From Alternaria dauci (taxonomy: Eukaryota > Ascomycota > Dothideomycetes > Pleosporales > Pleosporaceae): a DNA stretch of 64,000 nucleotides. Positions 19,701-30,338 of this stretch are shown piece after piece. The notes under the pieces are model-generated. The model was not told the DNA's origin. It searched no databases and was given only the letters and a program-made list of their open reading frames with translations. Both the position numbers and the translations under genes were made by a program. The stretch is from positions 3,286,001 to 3,350,000 of the forward strand of contig NC_091274.1 in the NCBI RefSeq assembly GCF_042100115.1, read 5' to 3'. Within the stretch, counting starts at the first letter, position 1. Each line of letters begins with the position of its first letter.

Positions 19701-20672
19701 TCACTGTGTTACGCGCTGCCGTGCAACACGCCAGGGCCAAGGCGATGAAGGAGGAATACTGGATCAGCGCCATAATGTCAGCTCTAGCGGCGTGCCGCAT
19801 TGACTGTGTGCCTGGTTCATACCATGGCCGATTGAGCTACCGGAGAATGACGCGGCTAGTCGGTAACGTTCCGGCCCCATCCGCTATAGCGGCGAGACCG
19901 GGCAGCCTCAAGCGGGCAGCGATTGAGGCAGTACACCAAGCAAAGCGGCGCTCGCAAACAAAGAGTACTATCGACTTTGGTTGCCAAATCCCTTTTAACG
20001 CCATCCCGCCGCTAGTTGAAAAAGGTTTTCAGCAGTTGGACGGCCAGTTCTCAAAGTCCGGCATGAATCAGAAGGTTCGTGAACACTACCACAGAGCACG
20101 TCAGTGCCTCATCGAGTGCTTAGGTCAGCCAAAATGCGATCTAATGCTCATGTTGGTGTTAACCCTTGCATCCTCTTCAGCTACCCCTACTGTAGCGGTG
20201 AATGCGACTGAGTTTTCCAAAGGACCAACCAAGAACTCTGAAATGTTTGCGGCCGCCTTGGTAACAAGAATGCTCTGGTCTCTTCGACCAGATTACTTCC
20301 CGTCGGAGGAAGACGATGGTTGGGTGCTTTCGGTACGGGAGATGACGAAGAAGATTGGTAAGACTTCCCTAAGAGAGGCCCTTTTCCCAAGTAAGAAGCA
20401 TTGCTAACATAGTACTATCTGGGGTAGAGCACAAAGGTTGCAACAACCGCTTCCTTCGACAACTGCAATGGATTCGGGTTACTAGTGGGCGTCGAGACTC
20501 CCCAAGGAACAGCGACATAGCGATCAACTATGATTCCGTTCTTGAGAAGAGACGTACAGAGTTAATGCGACTACGGAGCGATGCTAAAGGTTTTATTCAA
20601 TGCGTGTTTGGTAGTTCTGATTATGCATGGGTTGACCGATGTCATACTATTATACAGGAGTCCCCAGTGTAG
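16797..20672 (+). CDS. Large unknown protein of the three-gene module (1242 aa, 4 exons)
   Basis: Predicted exons are 16,797-17,022, 17,069-19,499, 19,546-20,357 and 20,413-20,672. The introns are 46, 46 and 55 nt: GTGAGT...TAG, GTTCGT...CTAAC...CAG and GTAAGA...GCTAACATAG. The sum is exactly 1243 codons. The acidic N-terminus (Asp/Glu-rich, residues 1-75) is followed by a folded region with SFDMEHRTFRLAKGG and WFIVMHPVDS, a DDETSDSD repeat near residue 330, and a long C-terminal region rich in His, Trp and Cys. I recognise no domain. It lies 158 bp downstream of the ParB-like gene on the same strand and converges with the 620-aa gene. Intact splice sites and frames suggest it is functional. 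Confidence 0.75.
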
Positions 20673-21440
20673 AGTAAGCTATTATAGCTTCCACTATAAT
20701 TTTACATCTTCTCTCCTATAAAACACGTATATACTATATACATCTTCTATCCTATACAGCTTTTGAAGAGATTAATACACGTTACGTAGTGTTATGATTT
20801 TTTAAAATATTTCGTATTAACTGTAAATTCAGAAAAACACCAACCCCAATATTAACCGTACTATCGTTGTCGCATGTAATCCGTTTCTTAATCTTAACTG
20901 TGTCTCTTCTCTACTATTTACATAATTAACGTAATAGTAAAAAGACGCAGGCACTAGAGAATAGAGCCTGCGAAGTCTACATTGCATTAGTGGCTGAAGT
21001 AGCACAGTGTAGAGGCATCCTGTTACTATTCTCCGCAGGCAAAGGTAATAGCACCTTGCGCGGCAACCTTTAAGGAAAAGAGAGGAAGCCGCTATGTGTT
21101 TCGCTCTTCTTTGTAGTTATTTGTAGATTTGTAGCCTGCGGTGTTGTTGACTTATCTGTATCGCAATACGACAGCAGCTTCCTAGCAGGCTGTAATCGTC
21201 GAGAGCCACGGTACAGCCGGTGACTTAGACGACAGACCTAGCCTAACACTAAATTGGCAAGCTTCCGCAACACGGACGCATACACCCCACCTGCTAATAA
21301 GCACCGCTATGACTAGCAACTCTCGTCTACCTCACTACTTCCGTAGAGTGTCGCTAGAAGCTCAGCATTGTGCTCTTCGAGCCCATCACTCTTTTTCCGC
21401 AGCGCATAGTTCAGGGTCGTCAGGTAACCCGGTTTATTGT
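20673..21440. other. Convergent intergenic spacer
   Basis: The spacer between two convergent genes. It is AT-rich at 20,673-20,950, then mixed sequence. No ORF, tRNA or clear repeat is seen; it probably holds both 3' UTRs. Confidence 0.7.
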
Positions 21441-23303
21441 TCAACCTATAGGGCTTACAGGACAGAATAATTCAAGTACCGACATCTGTCGCAATGGCGC
21501 CGGCGATGCCGGGATACTTTCCGATGCGTCAGAATCAGTGTCATCTTCGGCTTCGCTGTCTGGAATCTCTGTTAACCCCACCGCCGTAGCTAGCGCATTC
21601 GCTTCAATGCTAAGCCTCTCCTTTCCAGCAATCGGCGCACCAGTAATTCCATCCGGCCCTAGCCAGGCTTCGAGGGCCCTGCTTGCCGTGCAAATTTCCG
21701 GCCGTTCGCGCTTCACTAGCTCAAGAAAAACATCGCGCTGGTTCTTCCGCAGCACACGCTCGAGCCAATGGTTTGAGACCTCTTCGTGGGGTATGAGCAG
21801 CAGCGATCCCCAGCCTAGAGCTTGAACTATGTCGAACCATCGTGTCGCTCGCTTTAGGCGGTAACGAAAGGCTGCGTGGTCAGATTTAGATGGTGATTGG
21901 CAAACCAGATGGACCAAATATGTGATAGCCTCTGTTCGTGCCTGGCCCTTCCCGTACCTGTTGCGAGTTCTGTCGTTACTGGCTAGACGATCAGCGACCT
22001 GGATTTCGTCGACCTTGCGAGCGTACGCCTTCCCTAGCAAAGCGAAAGCCCAGCGAGTGCCAATGTTTACAGCTGCAAGCATCGTCTCGTACCGTGTGCA
22101 CATGTCCCAGGCAAAGCAGAATGCATTGTCGGCATCAGTATGAAGTGTTGCGCTACTATCCACTGACTGCGACATTTGCGTCTGGGTAAGAACATAACGA
22201 TCTACTGGTTTTACCAAGAACGGCGTGCCCTGTTTCCGCCAATTATGCAGGAACTGCGCAGCGCTGTACTGCGAGGTTGCATTTCCAAAAGCACGCGCTT
22301 TTGCTAGCATGCTGCAGGCAGTATAGTAGGGTGTTGGCGAGGCTGTATAGAAATCAGCATCTTCCGCGACTTTTTGCTTGAAGATCCAAGAGATCGTCGG
22401 CTCATCGTCTGGCGCAATGCTGCCGTACGCCATACGTTCCTGCGCAGGCATCTTCTCAGGCGGTTCCTTTAAGCCTATCGCCTCGAGCTTTATTACACGC
22501 GATCTTTCTAGCTTTCTTGTACGCCGTAGCTCTGCAAGACGATTCTTGTTTGTAACTGTTGCGGACCTCTTTACGGATAGAGGCGTCGTCGCACTCTGGT
22601 TTTCGCTGTCCTCGTCGCTTGTTCCGCGCTCGTGTCCCCCCTCCGCTCTAGCTGTGTCTTTGCCAGCGTGTACTGTCATAGTGTTGACTTCGCTAGCCCT
22701 AGCCGTCGATTCGTCCGCGCTGTCCTCCTGTATTGCTAGGCGGTTTAAGCTGTTGGCACGGATCTCGCTGCGAATAGGCGATGAGGAGGCTGGACGTTTA
22801 CGGTACGGCACAAGGTCGCCTGTAGCCCTCTGTGCTGATGGCGGTATGCTATCGTCCTTGTCTGAGTCTATAGCCATGCGGTCCTCCGCGATGCCTTCCG
22901 TTGGCGTCATTAGCCGCGCTGTAGTTAAGTTTCTAGGCTCTAGAGACTTACTACTAGCAAAGTCCATAGCAGCGCTTGTGAGACGCCCCCAATTTTCTGC
23001 GTCAAGTGTGCTGGCACCCAGCGTCTCTTTCAGCAGCCATATCGCATCTAGTGTCGAGTGGGCTATGAAAACCGGCTTGCACGCTTCGTCGTCGCCTACT
23101 TCTGGAACGATCCATCCCGCGTATCGTACATCGCCTGGTACACGGCATGGTTCTGCGAGACGACGCGCAAGAAATCTGCTGTAGGACGGGTTAGGTGGGC
23201 TGTATGCTAAGTTGTTAGCGACTGTAGCGTCCCACTGTGCAGGAAAGCCTCTTCCGCTGTGTTTATCCTGACAATGGTCACTATCGAGCTGTAACTGATC
23301 CAT
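21441..23303 (-). CDS. Unknown 620-aa protein of the three-gene module
   Basis: A single uninterrupted frame from the ATG at 23,303. The N-terminal third has a compact region with RYAGWIVPEVG and HSTLDAIWLLKETLG. A disordered, charged central region follows, with a basic patch (RRTRKLERSRVIKLEAIGLK). The C-terminal half is predicted helical from its composition and has conserved-looking Trp and Tyr residues (SWIFKQKVAEDADFYTAS, FAWDMCTRYETMLAAVNIG). The extreme C-terminus is acidic (DSEAEDDTDSDASES). No family is recognised. It converges on the 1242-aa gene and, with the ParB-like gene, makes up all the coding content between the two helicase units. Confidence 0.75.
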   Translation of the reverse strand: MDQLQLDSDHCQDKHSGRGFPAQWDATVANNLAYSPPNPSYSRFLARRLAEPCRVPGDVRYAGWIVPEVGDDEACKPVFIAHSTLDAIWLLKETLGASTLDAENWGRLTSAAMDFASSKSLEPRNLTTARLMTPTEGIAEDRMAIDSDKDDSIPPSAQRATGDLVPYRKRPASSSPIRSEIRANSLNRLAIQEDSADESTARASEVNTMTVHAGKDTARAEGGHERGTSDEDSENQSATTPLSVKRSATVTNKNRLAELRRTRKLERSRVIKLEAIGLKEPPEKMPAQERMAYGSIAPDDEPTISWIFKQKVAEDADFYTASPTPYYTACSMLAKARAFGNATSQYSAAQFLHNWRKQGTPFLVKPVDRYVLTQTQMSQSVDSSATLHTDADNAFCFAWDMCTRYETMLAAVNIGTRWAFALLGKAYARKVDEIQVADRLASNDRTRNRYGKGQARTEAITYLVHLVCQSPSKSDHAAFRYRLKRATRWFDIVQALGWGSLLLIPHEEVSNHWLERVLRKNQRDVFLELVKRERPEICTASRALEAWLGPDGITGAPIAGKERLSIEANALATAVGLTEIPDSEAEDDTDSDASESIPASPAPLRQMSVLELFCPVSPIG

Positions 23304-23743
23304 TTTAGAACCAAGGCTGACGCTCTAAGCCAGCGATTAGTGTGTGGGTAGAAAAGTAGTAAGAATAACAGCAGAGAAAAGAAGACGTGGCATGGAAAGC
23401 AGGGGGCCAGGGCGTGCCGGCAAGGTGCGGCATATAGTCGCACCGACTAACAAGGTAGAGTACGGTCCCTAATCCCAGAAGAGGTCGCGTCCTTGAGTGT
23501 AGAATACATGTTATTTCTCTTTTTAGAGTGCTATTCTTATATAATATTGAATACTAAAGTTTAGTTGTTGAAGACACGAAAGATCTCAAAGAGGTAGTCC
23601 TAGATAGGGAGGGTCGCTCTGCCTCGTACATCTAAGAGCGCAGTTCCAAATAATATAACACTAGTATTTGCCTTTAGAGGTGCAGCGTGAAGAAGGTTGG
23701 AGCGCCAGCCCTAAGGTAGTTAAAGCGTCCGAATGTTCCAGCT
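23304..23743. other. Upstream spacer of the 620-aa gene
   Basis: The promoter side of the minus-strand gene at 23,303. An AT-rich segment lies at 23,500-23,560. No supported gene is seen. Confidence 0.6.
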
Positions 23744-23815
23744 GCAAGGTTGCGATATGGCTTGGGACGCAAGTTGCCGCAACGGTTGGTTGCCAGCGAG
23801 GGCAAGTTACGCAGA
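23744..23815. repeat. Solo copy of the 68-bp boundary repeat
   Basis: One slightly diverged copy (GATATGGCTTGGGACGCAAG..., with GCCAGCG for GCTAGCG) about 960 bp before the main array. It may mark an older insertion boundary. Confidence 0.85.
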
Positions 23816-23893
23816 GACCACGGTATGGCTTCATACACCTACTAACACCTTTTGGGCAACTCTCTGGACTGTCCAAGGTACTGCATGACAGAG

Positions 23894-24305
23894 TTGTCAA
23901 CAATCAAGCCAATCAAGCTGGGTGCCCCAGCTTAGCTTGATTAGTGGGTACCTCTACCTCAGCTTAGCTTGATTGGCTTGATGGTTAAAATTAATAAGCT
24001 TGGCTTGTTTAGCTTGATTAGCTTAACAAAATTAATCCCCCTTTCAAGAAGCTTAAAAGGGGATAGTGTAGGGGTATCCTTATATAATCTTATCACCACG
24101 TGATCTTATCACCACGTGACCTTACTTACTTACTTTAACCTTCTTTATAGAGTATTAATTCTATCAAGCCAATCAAGCCAAACAATCAAGCTAGCTTATA
24201 GTAGCTTGGCTTAATTGATTTATACCTCTACTCTAGCTTAGCTTGATTGATACGCCAGCTTGATGCCCCAGCTTGATAGCGATCAAGCTGGCTTGATTGT
24301 TGACA
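23894..24305. mobile_element. MITE-like element with terminal inverted repeats
   Basis: About 410 bp with inverted ends: TTGTCAACAATCAAGCCA at the left and its reverse complement at the right. The interior is full of AAGCTTGGCTTGATT-type inverted repeats and carries no ORF. It interrupts an old gene fragment. Both flanks contain a CATGCAG-like or TGCATGA-like stretch, but no clean target duplication is visible. The superfamily is unknown. Confidence 0.55.
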
Positions 24306-24726
24306 AGTCTGCTGCATGAACAGACGGTTGTTGAACCAATGAACAAACTGATTCCTAATGGTTGTCGCTGTAGAGAAAACGTCGAGGTAGGCAGTATACT
24401 CAGTCCTGGACGGCACGCTGGGACTCTGCCTTGGCCACTGGTTCCTCAGATCTTCCACGAACGAGTCGATCGCCCTAGTTTGATTCTCCTGAAATGCGGC
24501 GTGCAATCCTGTCGTGATGCTGCTGTTCAGTCTCCGATTCTCGCTTTGGTAGATTCGCTTCATTGGAATCTGCAAACGCCTTGGTGTTGCACAGCACCGT
24601 GTTCCGAATCGCATTCTTGTTGAAGTCCTGTCCCTGGTCTAGCTCGTATTTCAGTGCAGTAGGTGGCTGTACCGCCGAGAGCTTATATACCCTATAGGCT
24701 GCAGCTAGAGCCTGTATCGCATCCAT
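24306..24726 (-). pseudogene. Gene fragment broken by frameshift and MITE
   Basis: An 83-codon frame starts at 24,726 (MDAIQALAAAYRVYKL). A second frame continues the coding-like sequence (FVEDLRNQWPRQSP...FVHWFNNRLFMQQTC) to the edge of the MITE at 24,305. A frame change near 24,500-24,530 joins the two. Neither has a recognised domain. It looks like the remnant of a gene truncated by the MITE. Confidence 0.45.
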
Positions 24727-24775
24727 GTCTGACTTTTCGGCGTAAGCCGTCGTACAAAACTATGTCATTAGATCA

Positions 24776-25190
24776 CGATATGGCTTGGGAAGCAAGTTGC
24801 CGCAACGGTTGGTTGCTAGCGAGGGCACGTTGCGAAGCGGTTGCGATATGGCTTGGGACGCAAGTTGCCGCAACGGTTGGTTGCTAGCGAGGGCACGTTG
24901 CGAAGCGGTTGCGATATGGCTTGGGACGCAAGTTGCCGCAACGGTTGGTTGCTAGCGAGGGCACGTTGCGAAGCGGTTGCGATATGGCTTGGGACGCAAG
25001 TTGCCGCAACGGTTGGTTGCTAGCGAGGGCACGTTGCGAAGCGGTTGCGATATGGCTTGGGACGCAAGTTGCCGCAACGGTTGGTTGCTAGCGAGGGCAC
25101 GTTGCGAAGCGGTTGCGATATGGCTTGGGACGCAAGTTGCCGCAACGGTTGGTTGCTAGCGAGGGCACATTGCGAAGCGGTTGCGAAGCA
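24776..25190. repeat. 68-bp boundary array of unit B
   Basis: Six units with period 68 bp, starting GATATGGCTTGGG at 24,777, 24,845, 24,913, 24,981, 25,049 and 25,117. The last is degenerate. Each contains TTGCCGCAACGGTTGGTTGC. The array leads directly into the helicase unit. Confidence 0.95.
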
Positions 25191-25501
25191 TGGAGTAGTA
25201 TTTAGTGTGGTAGGTTGCATTCGGCCTGACTCGGAAGACCACGCGCCCGCAAGTCAGGCTGACAGCAGCGCTTCCACTCACAACGTTACCTAGGTACAGC
25301 AGTAACTTGCTATTGCTAACAGAGGCAACTTTCTAGGCTTCCTACAGTGGCAGCAGTAGGCAATACGTACAGCGTTACTCTATGTTAGTCTGGTGCGCCT
25401 ATATCGGTATTGAGTCATGGGATCGATTTTGTACTACAGACTACTTGAGAAAGTTACAGTATGTCTCCGCGATTTCCGGGCAGTCATTCCTTCAAAGTAT
25501 C

Positions 25502-28500
25502 TCAGTCTTGCGCCTTTATCGTGCTCTGAAAATAGCCTTTAGCTTGGAGGTTCTTGACTATCCTCATGTCAATGGTGTCTCGGCATCCTTGAGGGGCAGT
25601 AGTTGTCAGCCATTCAACGAAGACTTCGGCGAACCTCGTATTAATGCGATGTTGGCGTTTCGCAGCCTGTTCAGCAATATGCGCGTTACTCTGAGGCTCA
25701 AGACCATGCAAGATGTTGCCCTCTGTAAGCGATATTGACTGACACATCGCGCCCGTTGCACCCACGAGAATATAGACGCCATCGTCGACCTTGCCGCCCC
25801 CCTCATCCCAGACCTTCTTCCACTTGGGTACTTCCTTGTCCCGTGTCACGGCGTTGTAGGCATGAACAACGTGTTTCTCTCCAAACGTTTGGCAGATGTA
25901 AGCGTAGATCAGAGCACGTGACAATGTCGAGCTCGCGAGTACGACGTACTTGGCTCTGTACTCTAGGGTTTCTCCTTGGTGTGCGCGAGGACGGGGATGG
26001 GGAATGGTCGTCTTCTTGTTGCGTAGCTCTTCCAACGTCTTGTGAATGTATGCGACCTTGGCTGAGCCCTTGCAAGCCTCCAATGCAATGTCCCAGATGA
26101 ATGAGTGTCGAATTGTGTCGCTGTTCACAAGAGCTGTGCGGAGGTTTTCGTTGTTATTACTGAGACTGCGGTGAGGGTCGAGGATCCGATCTCCGATAAG
26201 CTGGTCGGCATCCCAATTGTTGATTGCGGCCATAAGGTTAGGAAAGATGCTGACATGTCGCGCAATGCGGTAGGCCTCGGAGTCTGCGACTGCGCCTGGG
26301 GGCATGGTGGGCTTGGACTTCTTGCTGCTCTCTCCCCCTTGGTCTTCCCAGGCCTCCACTTCCTTCTCGTAATGCTGTTTGACCGCGGCTAGCACGCGAG
26401 ACTCTTCTTGTTCCACGTTAGCGAAGTAACACGCATCGTGCTGCAGATACGTGAAGTTGACAGTAAGCTTTGCTGTGACAACGTTGAGGGGTTTGCGCCA
26501 GGGATCCAGACTGTCGGTGTCGCGCATTATGAAACACCACCGAACCATGTCCCGAAAATTGTTCAGCATGTCCTTGATCTCGCCGGACTGGAGTTGCTTG
26601 TCGAGCGCGGACTGTACTTTGTTCTTTTCCTTCTCGGTTTTACAACGCTGCATCCCGTCGTGATACTTCTTGTAGCTATTGAGGAGCTTTCTCCACACTG
26701 CAGTACAATCTACCCCTTTCAAATTGGCTAAAGCTTTGGCGCCTGGATCGGTGGACTGCTTTTGTACTAACCGCTGGATCACGTGGTCGGCGAATCCTAA
26801 CACCAGGTCGACCCCGTTCGTGAGAGCTGTGCCCGTCTGACCTACTATACCAGTACGATGATCATTGGGCCTGTAGTCCAAAATGGGGTCGATGATGTGG
26901 GTGTAGGTTTGAGTTTTTGTACCCGGGGCGGTATGCAGCTCGTCGACCATGATTATTGCAGCGCAACCAACGAATGTGACCAACCACACCTCGACCCTCA
27001 CACCTTTGTCGTCTGTCCATATTTGCATGCGACGAGCCTGCCAAGGGCCGAGACCATCAAGCGCAGGCAATCGTGAAGTGTCCATATGCGTCTTGGCGCA
27101 CAGGCTCAGCTGTGCTCTCAACGCCGCCCTCTTCTTAGTATGCCTCTTGTCGGTCTTTTCTAACTGTTGTTTTAGCCTCTTGTACTGAGGGGGCGCAGAG
27201 GTATCGACAAGCGTGCCAAAGATCTTCGTCTTCCAAGACTCGCGAGTTGAGACTATCAAGAACCTAACGCTCGTCTTTTGAGGTCTGAAGTCCGATGTCT
27301 CAGGGACGCTGTTTGCCCATTCCTTAGTCGGGTTGTTCAACTTCCACACCTTGTTGTACTCCCCATAGGCCAATCGTGATTTCAACCAGTTAGGGCGACG
27401 GTTGACTTCATCCCACTCTTTTGGTGTCATGCTAGAGTAGATGCTGTTCTTCGCACCGCCATAACGCTGTACAATCTCTTCGCCCGTACCGTGCAAGACT
27501 ATCAGCTTCGGTGGCTTGTACTCTGATCCTTGAGCCAAGTGGGCGCTGCCACCCATGATCATACGCCATGCTTGTACCAATGTTTCAAGGCCTGCTGCAC
27601 TCGCAACAAAGTAGGTGCATCCAAACAGATTCGGCGTCTCTATCTCGTCTCCGTTCGATTTGAGAGCAGTGTAGGGGAAGTCTGGCGTCGCGCTGATGCC
27701 GAGGCGCTGGTACGATCTAGCAAAATTGAGATACCATATGAGGACATCGGTGATCGTCTTGCCCATGCCCATGTCGTCGGCGATGACAAGTGCTCCTCGG
27801 TCGCCGGCGAGGACATCCAAGCCATCCTTGGCGCCGACCAACTGATGGGGTAGCGGGTGGAAATCTGGGTTTAAGCCGACCCCAGTTCCGAGGTTGATCT
27901 GGTCGCCTTTGAGGTCGTCGAGCGCAAGGCCGAAGGTTTGCGCGGCTAAGTCCCACAAGTCTATGTTCGACTTTTGCGCGTGCGCAAAAGCAGACATACC
28001 ATCCATCTTCACCTTCATAGTGCTCGAGAAATGCGCGTTTGCCTGGGTCTTAGCTTGTTCGTTCAATGGGGGTTGTTCCGGTTCGCCTTCGTCTAACATG
28101 CATTCTTCTAGCACCTCTTCATCGTCTACGAGAATGTCCATGTTGTTACTAGACTCGCTGTCACTAGAATCGCTGCTACCACTATCGTCGCTGATATGTA
28201 TTGGGTCGTCTAGTCCGCTACCGTGGTAGCTATTAGAAGGGAAGGTCTCGACAAACTTGAGAAAGGACTTAGGTGCGCTGGACGGTGGTTTGGCAGGTCT
28301 GGCGAGCGGTAGCAGATTCACGGGTGTGAACGACGAGGGTTGAAGTGTGCGGGGGAAGGCGATGCTGTTATTCCTGGACATGTATGACGAGAACGGACCT
28401 ACAGGATGCTGCTTGTGTGCGCTGTTGCTAGGTGTGGATTCTTCCCTCGACCAGGATAATGGATGTATGTTGGCCGCCAAATCTAGTATCTCCTTGAGTG

Positions 28501-30007
28501 TCTTGGGTGTAAGCTCCTTACTTTCCGGTGGGACGGCTTCGGAGGAGGCAACTTGCATGTGGGTGGCATCTTGTTGCTGGTCACCTTGCACCTCTGCTGG
28601 CGGGGCGGGCTCGGAGGAGGCAACTTGCATGTGGGTGGCATCTTGTTGCTGACCATCTTGCACCTCTGCTGGCGGGGCGGGCTCGGAGGAGGCAACTTGC
28701 ATGTGGGTGGCATCTTGTTGCTGGTCACCTTGCACCTCTGCTGGCGGGGCGGGCTCGGAGGAGGCAACTTGCATGTGGGTGGCATCTTGTTGCTGACCAT
28801 CTTGCACCTCTGCTGGCGGGGCGGGCTCGGAGGAGGCAACTTGCATGTGGGTGGCATCTTGTTGCTGGTCACCTTGCACCTCTGCTGGCGGGGCGGGCTC
28901 GGAGGAGGCAACTTGCATGTGGGTGGCATCTTGTTGCTGACCATCTTGCACCTCTGCTGGCGGGGCGGGCTCGGAGGAGGCAACTTGCATGTGGGTGGCA
29001 TCTTGTTGCTGGTCACCTTGCACCTCTGCTGGCGGGGCGGGCTCGGAGGAGGCAACTTGCATGTGGGTGGCATCTTGTTGCTGACCATCTTGCACCTCTG
29101 CTGGCGGGACGACTTTGGAGGAGGCAACTTGCGTGTCGGTTACGTTCAATCTAACCGTCGTGACAAACACTACGGCTGTGCCAGCTGGGATTTCTCGCAT
29201 AGCAAAGTTGAATCCACCTTGGCTTCCAATTCCGATATGCTGATTTGCTCTTGGAGCGATAAACAAGCGGCCCTTGAAGTCGAATCCATCGAGTCCTAGG
29301 CCTTGCGCAGTTTCGTAGCATTGCTCAGCTTCGTCGCGTAGTTTTTCCCAGTTGGGGATGCCCTCCCAACATATGTCACTGAATTCGACCATGCTGACTA
29401 CTTCGCTGATCTCTCCATCCTTTACGGCGCATATATGTACCTGTGTGTCGAGATTTGAAGCGGTTGGCATGGGAGGATTAGCAGGCTTGTCGTTGTTCGG
29501 AGTAGGCGTGAATCCTGTAGGAACGGTTCTGGATCGAGAGCGCTTAGGTGGGTGGTCTTTGGAGTTGTGCGTTGATTCTGGCGATAACTCGCGCTTTTGG
29601 AGTGTAGAGGTTGCCGTCAAGGGGTTGGGGGTTGGGGCTTTAGCATGGTCGCCTTCCGCTTTACGCTTCCTCAGGCGATTGAGAGAATGTGTGATCAACT
29701 TGCTAATCGCCATTGTCCTCCACGCCTTGGGTTCGTTGCGGAAGTCGGGTACGGACTTCCAGACCAGGGCGTGTAGGTTCTTGTTCAGGTCTTCATTGGC
29801 AGTGTCGCTGAGCTTTGCTGCACCTCGATTGCGTGCATCGGGGTAGTTGTCCACAAGAATCTTGTCAATCGTCCTGGCTATCTCCTTTTGTCTGGTGGCG
29901 TCGTCGATGCCGAAGCCGCGGAAGATCTCTGTTTGGTTCCCCGAGTAGCTAAGGGAGCTGGGGTCGCCTGCCGGTGGATGGGCGGGTGACTGCGTGTTAT
30001 CGTCCAT
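25502..30007 (-). CDS. SNF2-like subtelomeric helicase/ATPase (unit B)
   Basis: An identical protein to the unit A copy (1501 aa from the ATG at 30,007), with Walker A DDMGMGKT, DELH and QHRINTRF motifs and the same eight 24-aa repeats. It remains intact although the neighbouring UPF1-like gene of this unit is broken. See the unit A entry for the domain order. Confidence 0.8.
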   Translation of the reverse strand: MDDNTQSPAHPPAGDPSSLSYSGNQTEIFRGFGIDDATRQKEIARTIDKILVDNYPDARNRGAAKLSDTANEDLNKNLHALVWKSVPDFRNEPKAWRTMAISKLITHSLNRLRKRKAEGDHAKAPTPNPLTATSTLQKRELSPESTHNSKDHPPKRSRSRTVPTGFTPTPNNDKPANPPMPTASNLDTQVHICAVKDGEISEVVSMVEFSDICWEGIPNWEKLRDEAEQCYETAQGLGLDGFDFKGRLFIAPRANQHIGIGSQGGFNFAMREIPAGTAVVFVTTVRLNVTDTQVASSKVVPPAEVQDGQQQDATHMQVASSEPAPPAEVQGDQQQDATHMQVASSEPAPPAEVQDGQQQDATHMQVASSEPAPPAEVQGDQQQDATHMQVASSEPAPPAEVQDGQQQDATHMQVASSEPAPPAEVQGDQQQDATHMQVASSEPAPPAEVQDGQQQDATHMQVASSEPAPPAEVQGDQQQDATHMQVASSEAVPPESKELTPKTLKEILDLAANIHPLSWSREESTPSNSAHKQHPVGPFSSYMSRNNSIAFPRTLQPSSFTPVNLLPLARPAKPPSSAPKSFLKFVETFPSNSYHGSGLDDPIHISDDSGSSDSSDSESSNNMDILVDDEEVLEECMLDEGEPEQPPLNEQAKTQANAHFSSTMKVKMDGMSAFAHAQKSNIDLWDLAAQTFGLALDDLKGDQINLGTGVGLNPDFHPLPHQLVGAKDGLDVLAGDRGALVIADDMGMGKTITDVLIWYLNFARSYQRLGISATPDFPYTALKSNGDEIETPNLFGCTYFVASAAGLETLVQAWRMIMGGSAHLAQGSEYKPPKLIVLHGTGEEIVQRYGGAKNSIYSSMTPKEWDEVNRRPNWLKSRLAYGEYNKVWKLNNPTKEWANSVPETSDFRPQKTSVRFLIVSTRESWKTKIFGTLVDTSAPPQYKRLKQQLEKTDKRHTKKRAALRAQLSLCAKTHMDTSRLPALDGLGPWQARRMQIWTDDKGVRVEVWLVTFVGCAAIIMVDELHTAPGTKTQTYTHIIDPILDYRPNDHRTGIVGQTGTALTNGVDLVLGFADHVIQRLVQKQSTDPGAKALANLKGVDCTAVWRKLLNSYKKYHDGMQRCKTEKEKNKVQSALDKQLQSGEIKDMLNNFRDMVRWCFIMRDTDSLDPWRKPLNVVTAKLTVNFTYLQHDACYFANVEQEESRVLAAVKQHYEKEVEAWEDQGGESSKKSKPTMPPGAVADSEAYRIARHVSIFPNLMAAINNWDADQLIGDRILDPHRSLSNNNENLRTALVNSDTIRHSFIWDIALEACKGSAKVAYIHKTLEELRNKKTTIPHPRPRAHQGETLEYRAKYVVLASSTLSRALIYAYICQTFGEKHVVHAYNAVTRDKEVPKWKKVWDEGGGKVDDGVYILVGATGAMCQSISLTEGNILHGLEPQSNAHIAEQAAKRQHRINTRFAEVFVEWLTTTAPQGCRDTIDMRIVKNLQAKGYFQSTIKAQD

Positions 30008-30338
30008 CCTAGTCACCCGTGGTAGAAGGTGTATGCAGGTTGACGATGCTGCGGTACGTGGTGGGTGGGTGGTGTTGCGGCGAGCGTCGCAACGTTCGTG
30101 TTGTGGCAACATGCGCGAGGAAACAGCCGGAGAGCGGTGAAAAGTGAAAGGGGAAGCTCCCAGTAATTTTAGCCTCGTCGCCCGTACTGAGCCTAGTAGA
30201 ACGATGACCAGGAGTAGGGCATAGTATAGCCACCCGGTTCTGGCGTGAGCGCTCACTGTTGAGCATTGCGGGTACAGCGCACAAGACTCTGACGCGGGCT
30301 CACGTTGCGTACGCGCGAAACAGAGAAAGTTGATAAAA

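Noticed and set aside
16990..20407. Treating the two long frames as separate genes
   Set aside because: Introns at 19,500-19,545 and 20,358-20,412 join them in phase into one protein.
24841..25293. Series of 60-82-codon ORFs over the 68-bp array
   Set aside because: Identical frames repeated by the array; no gene evidence.
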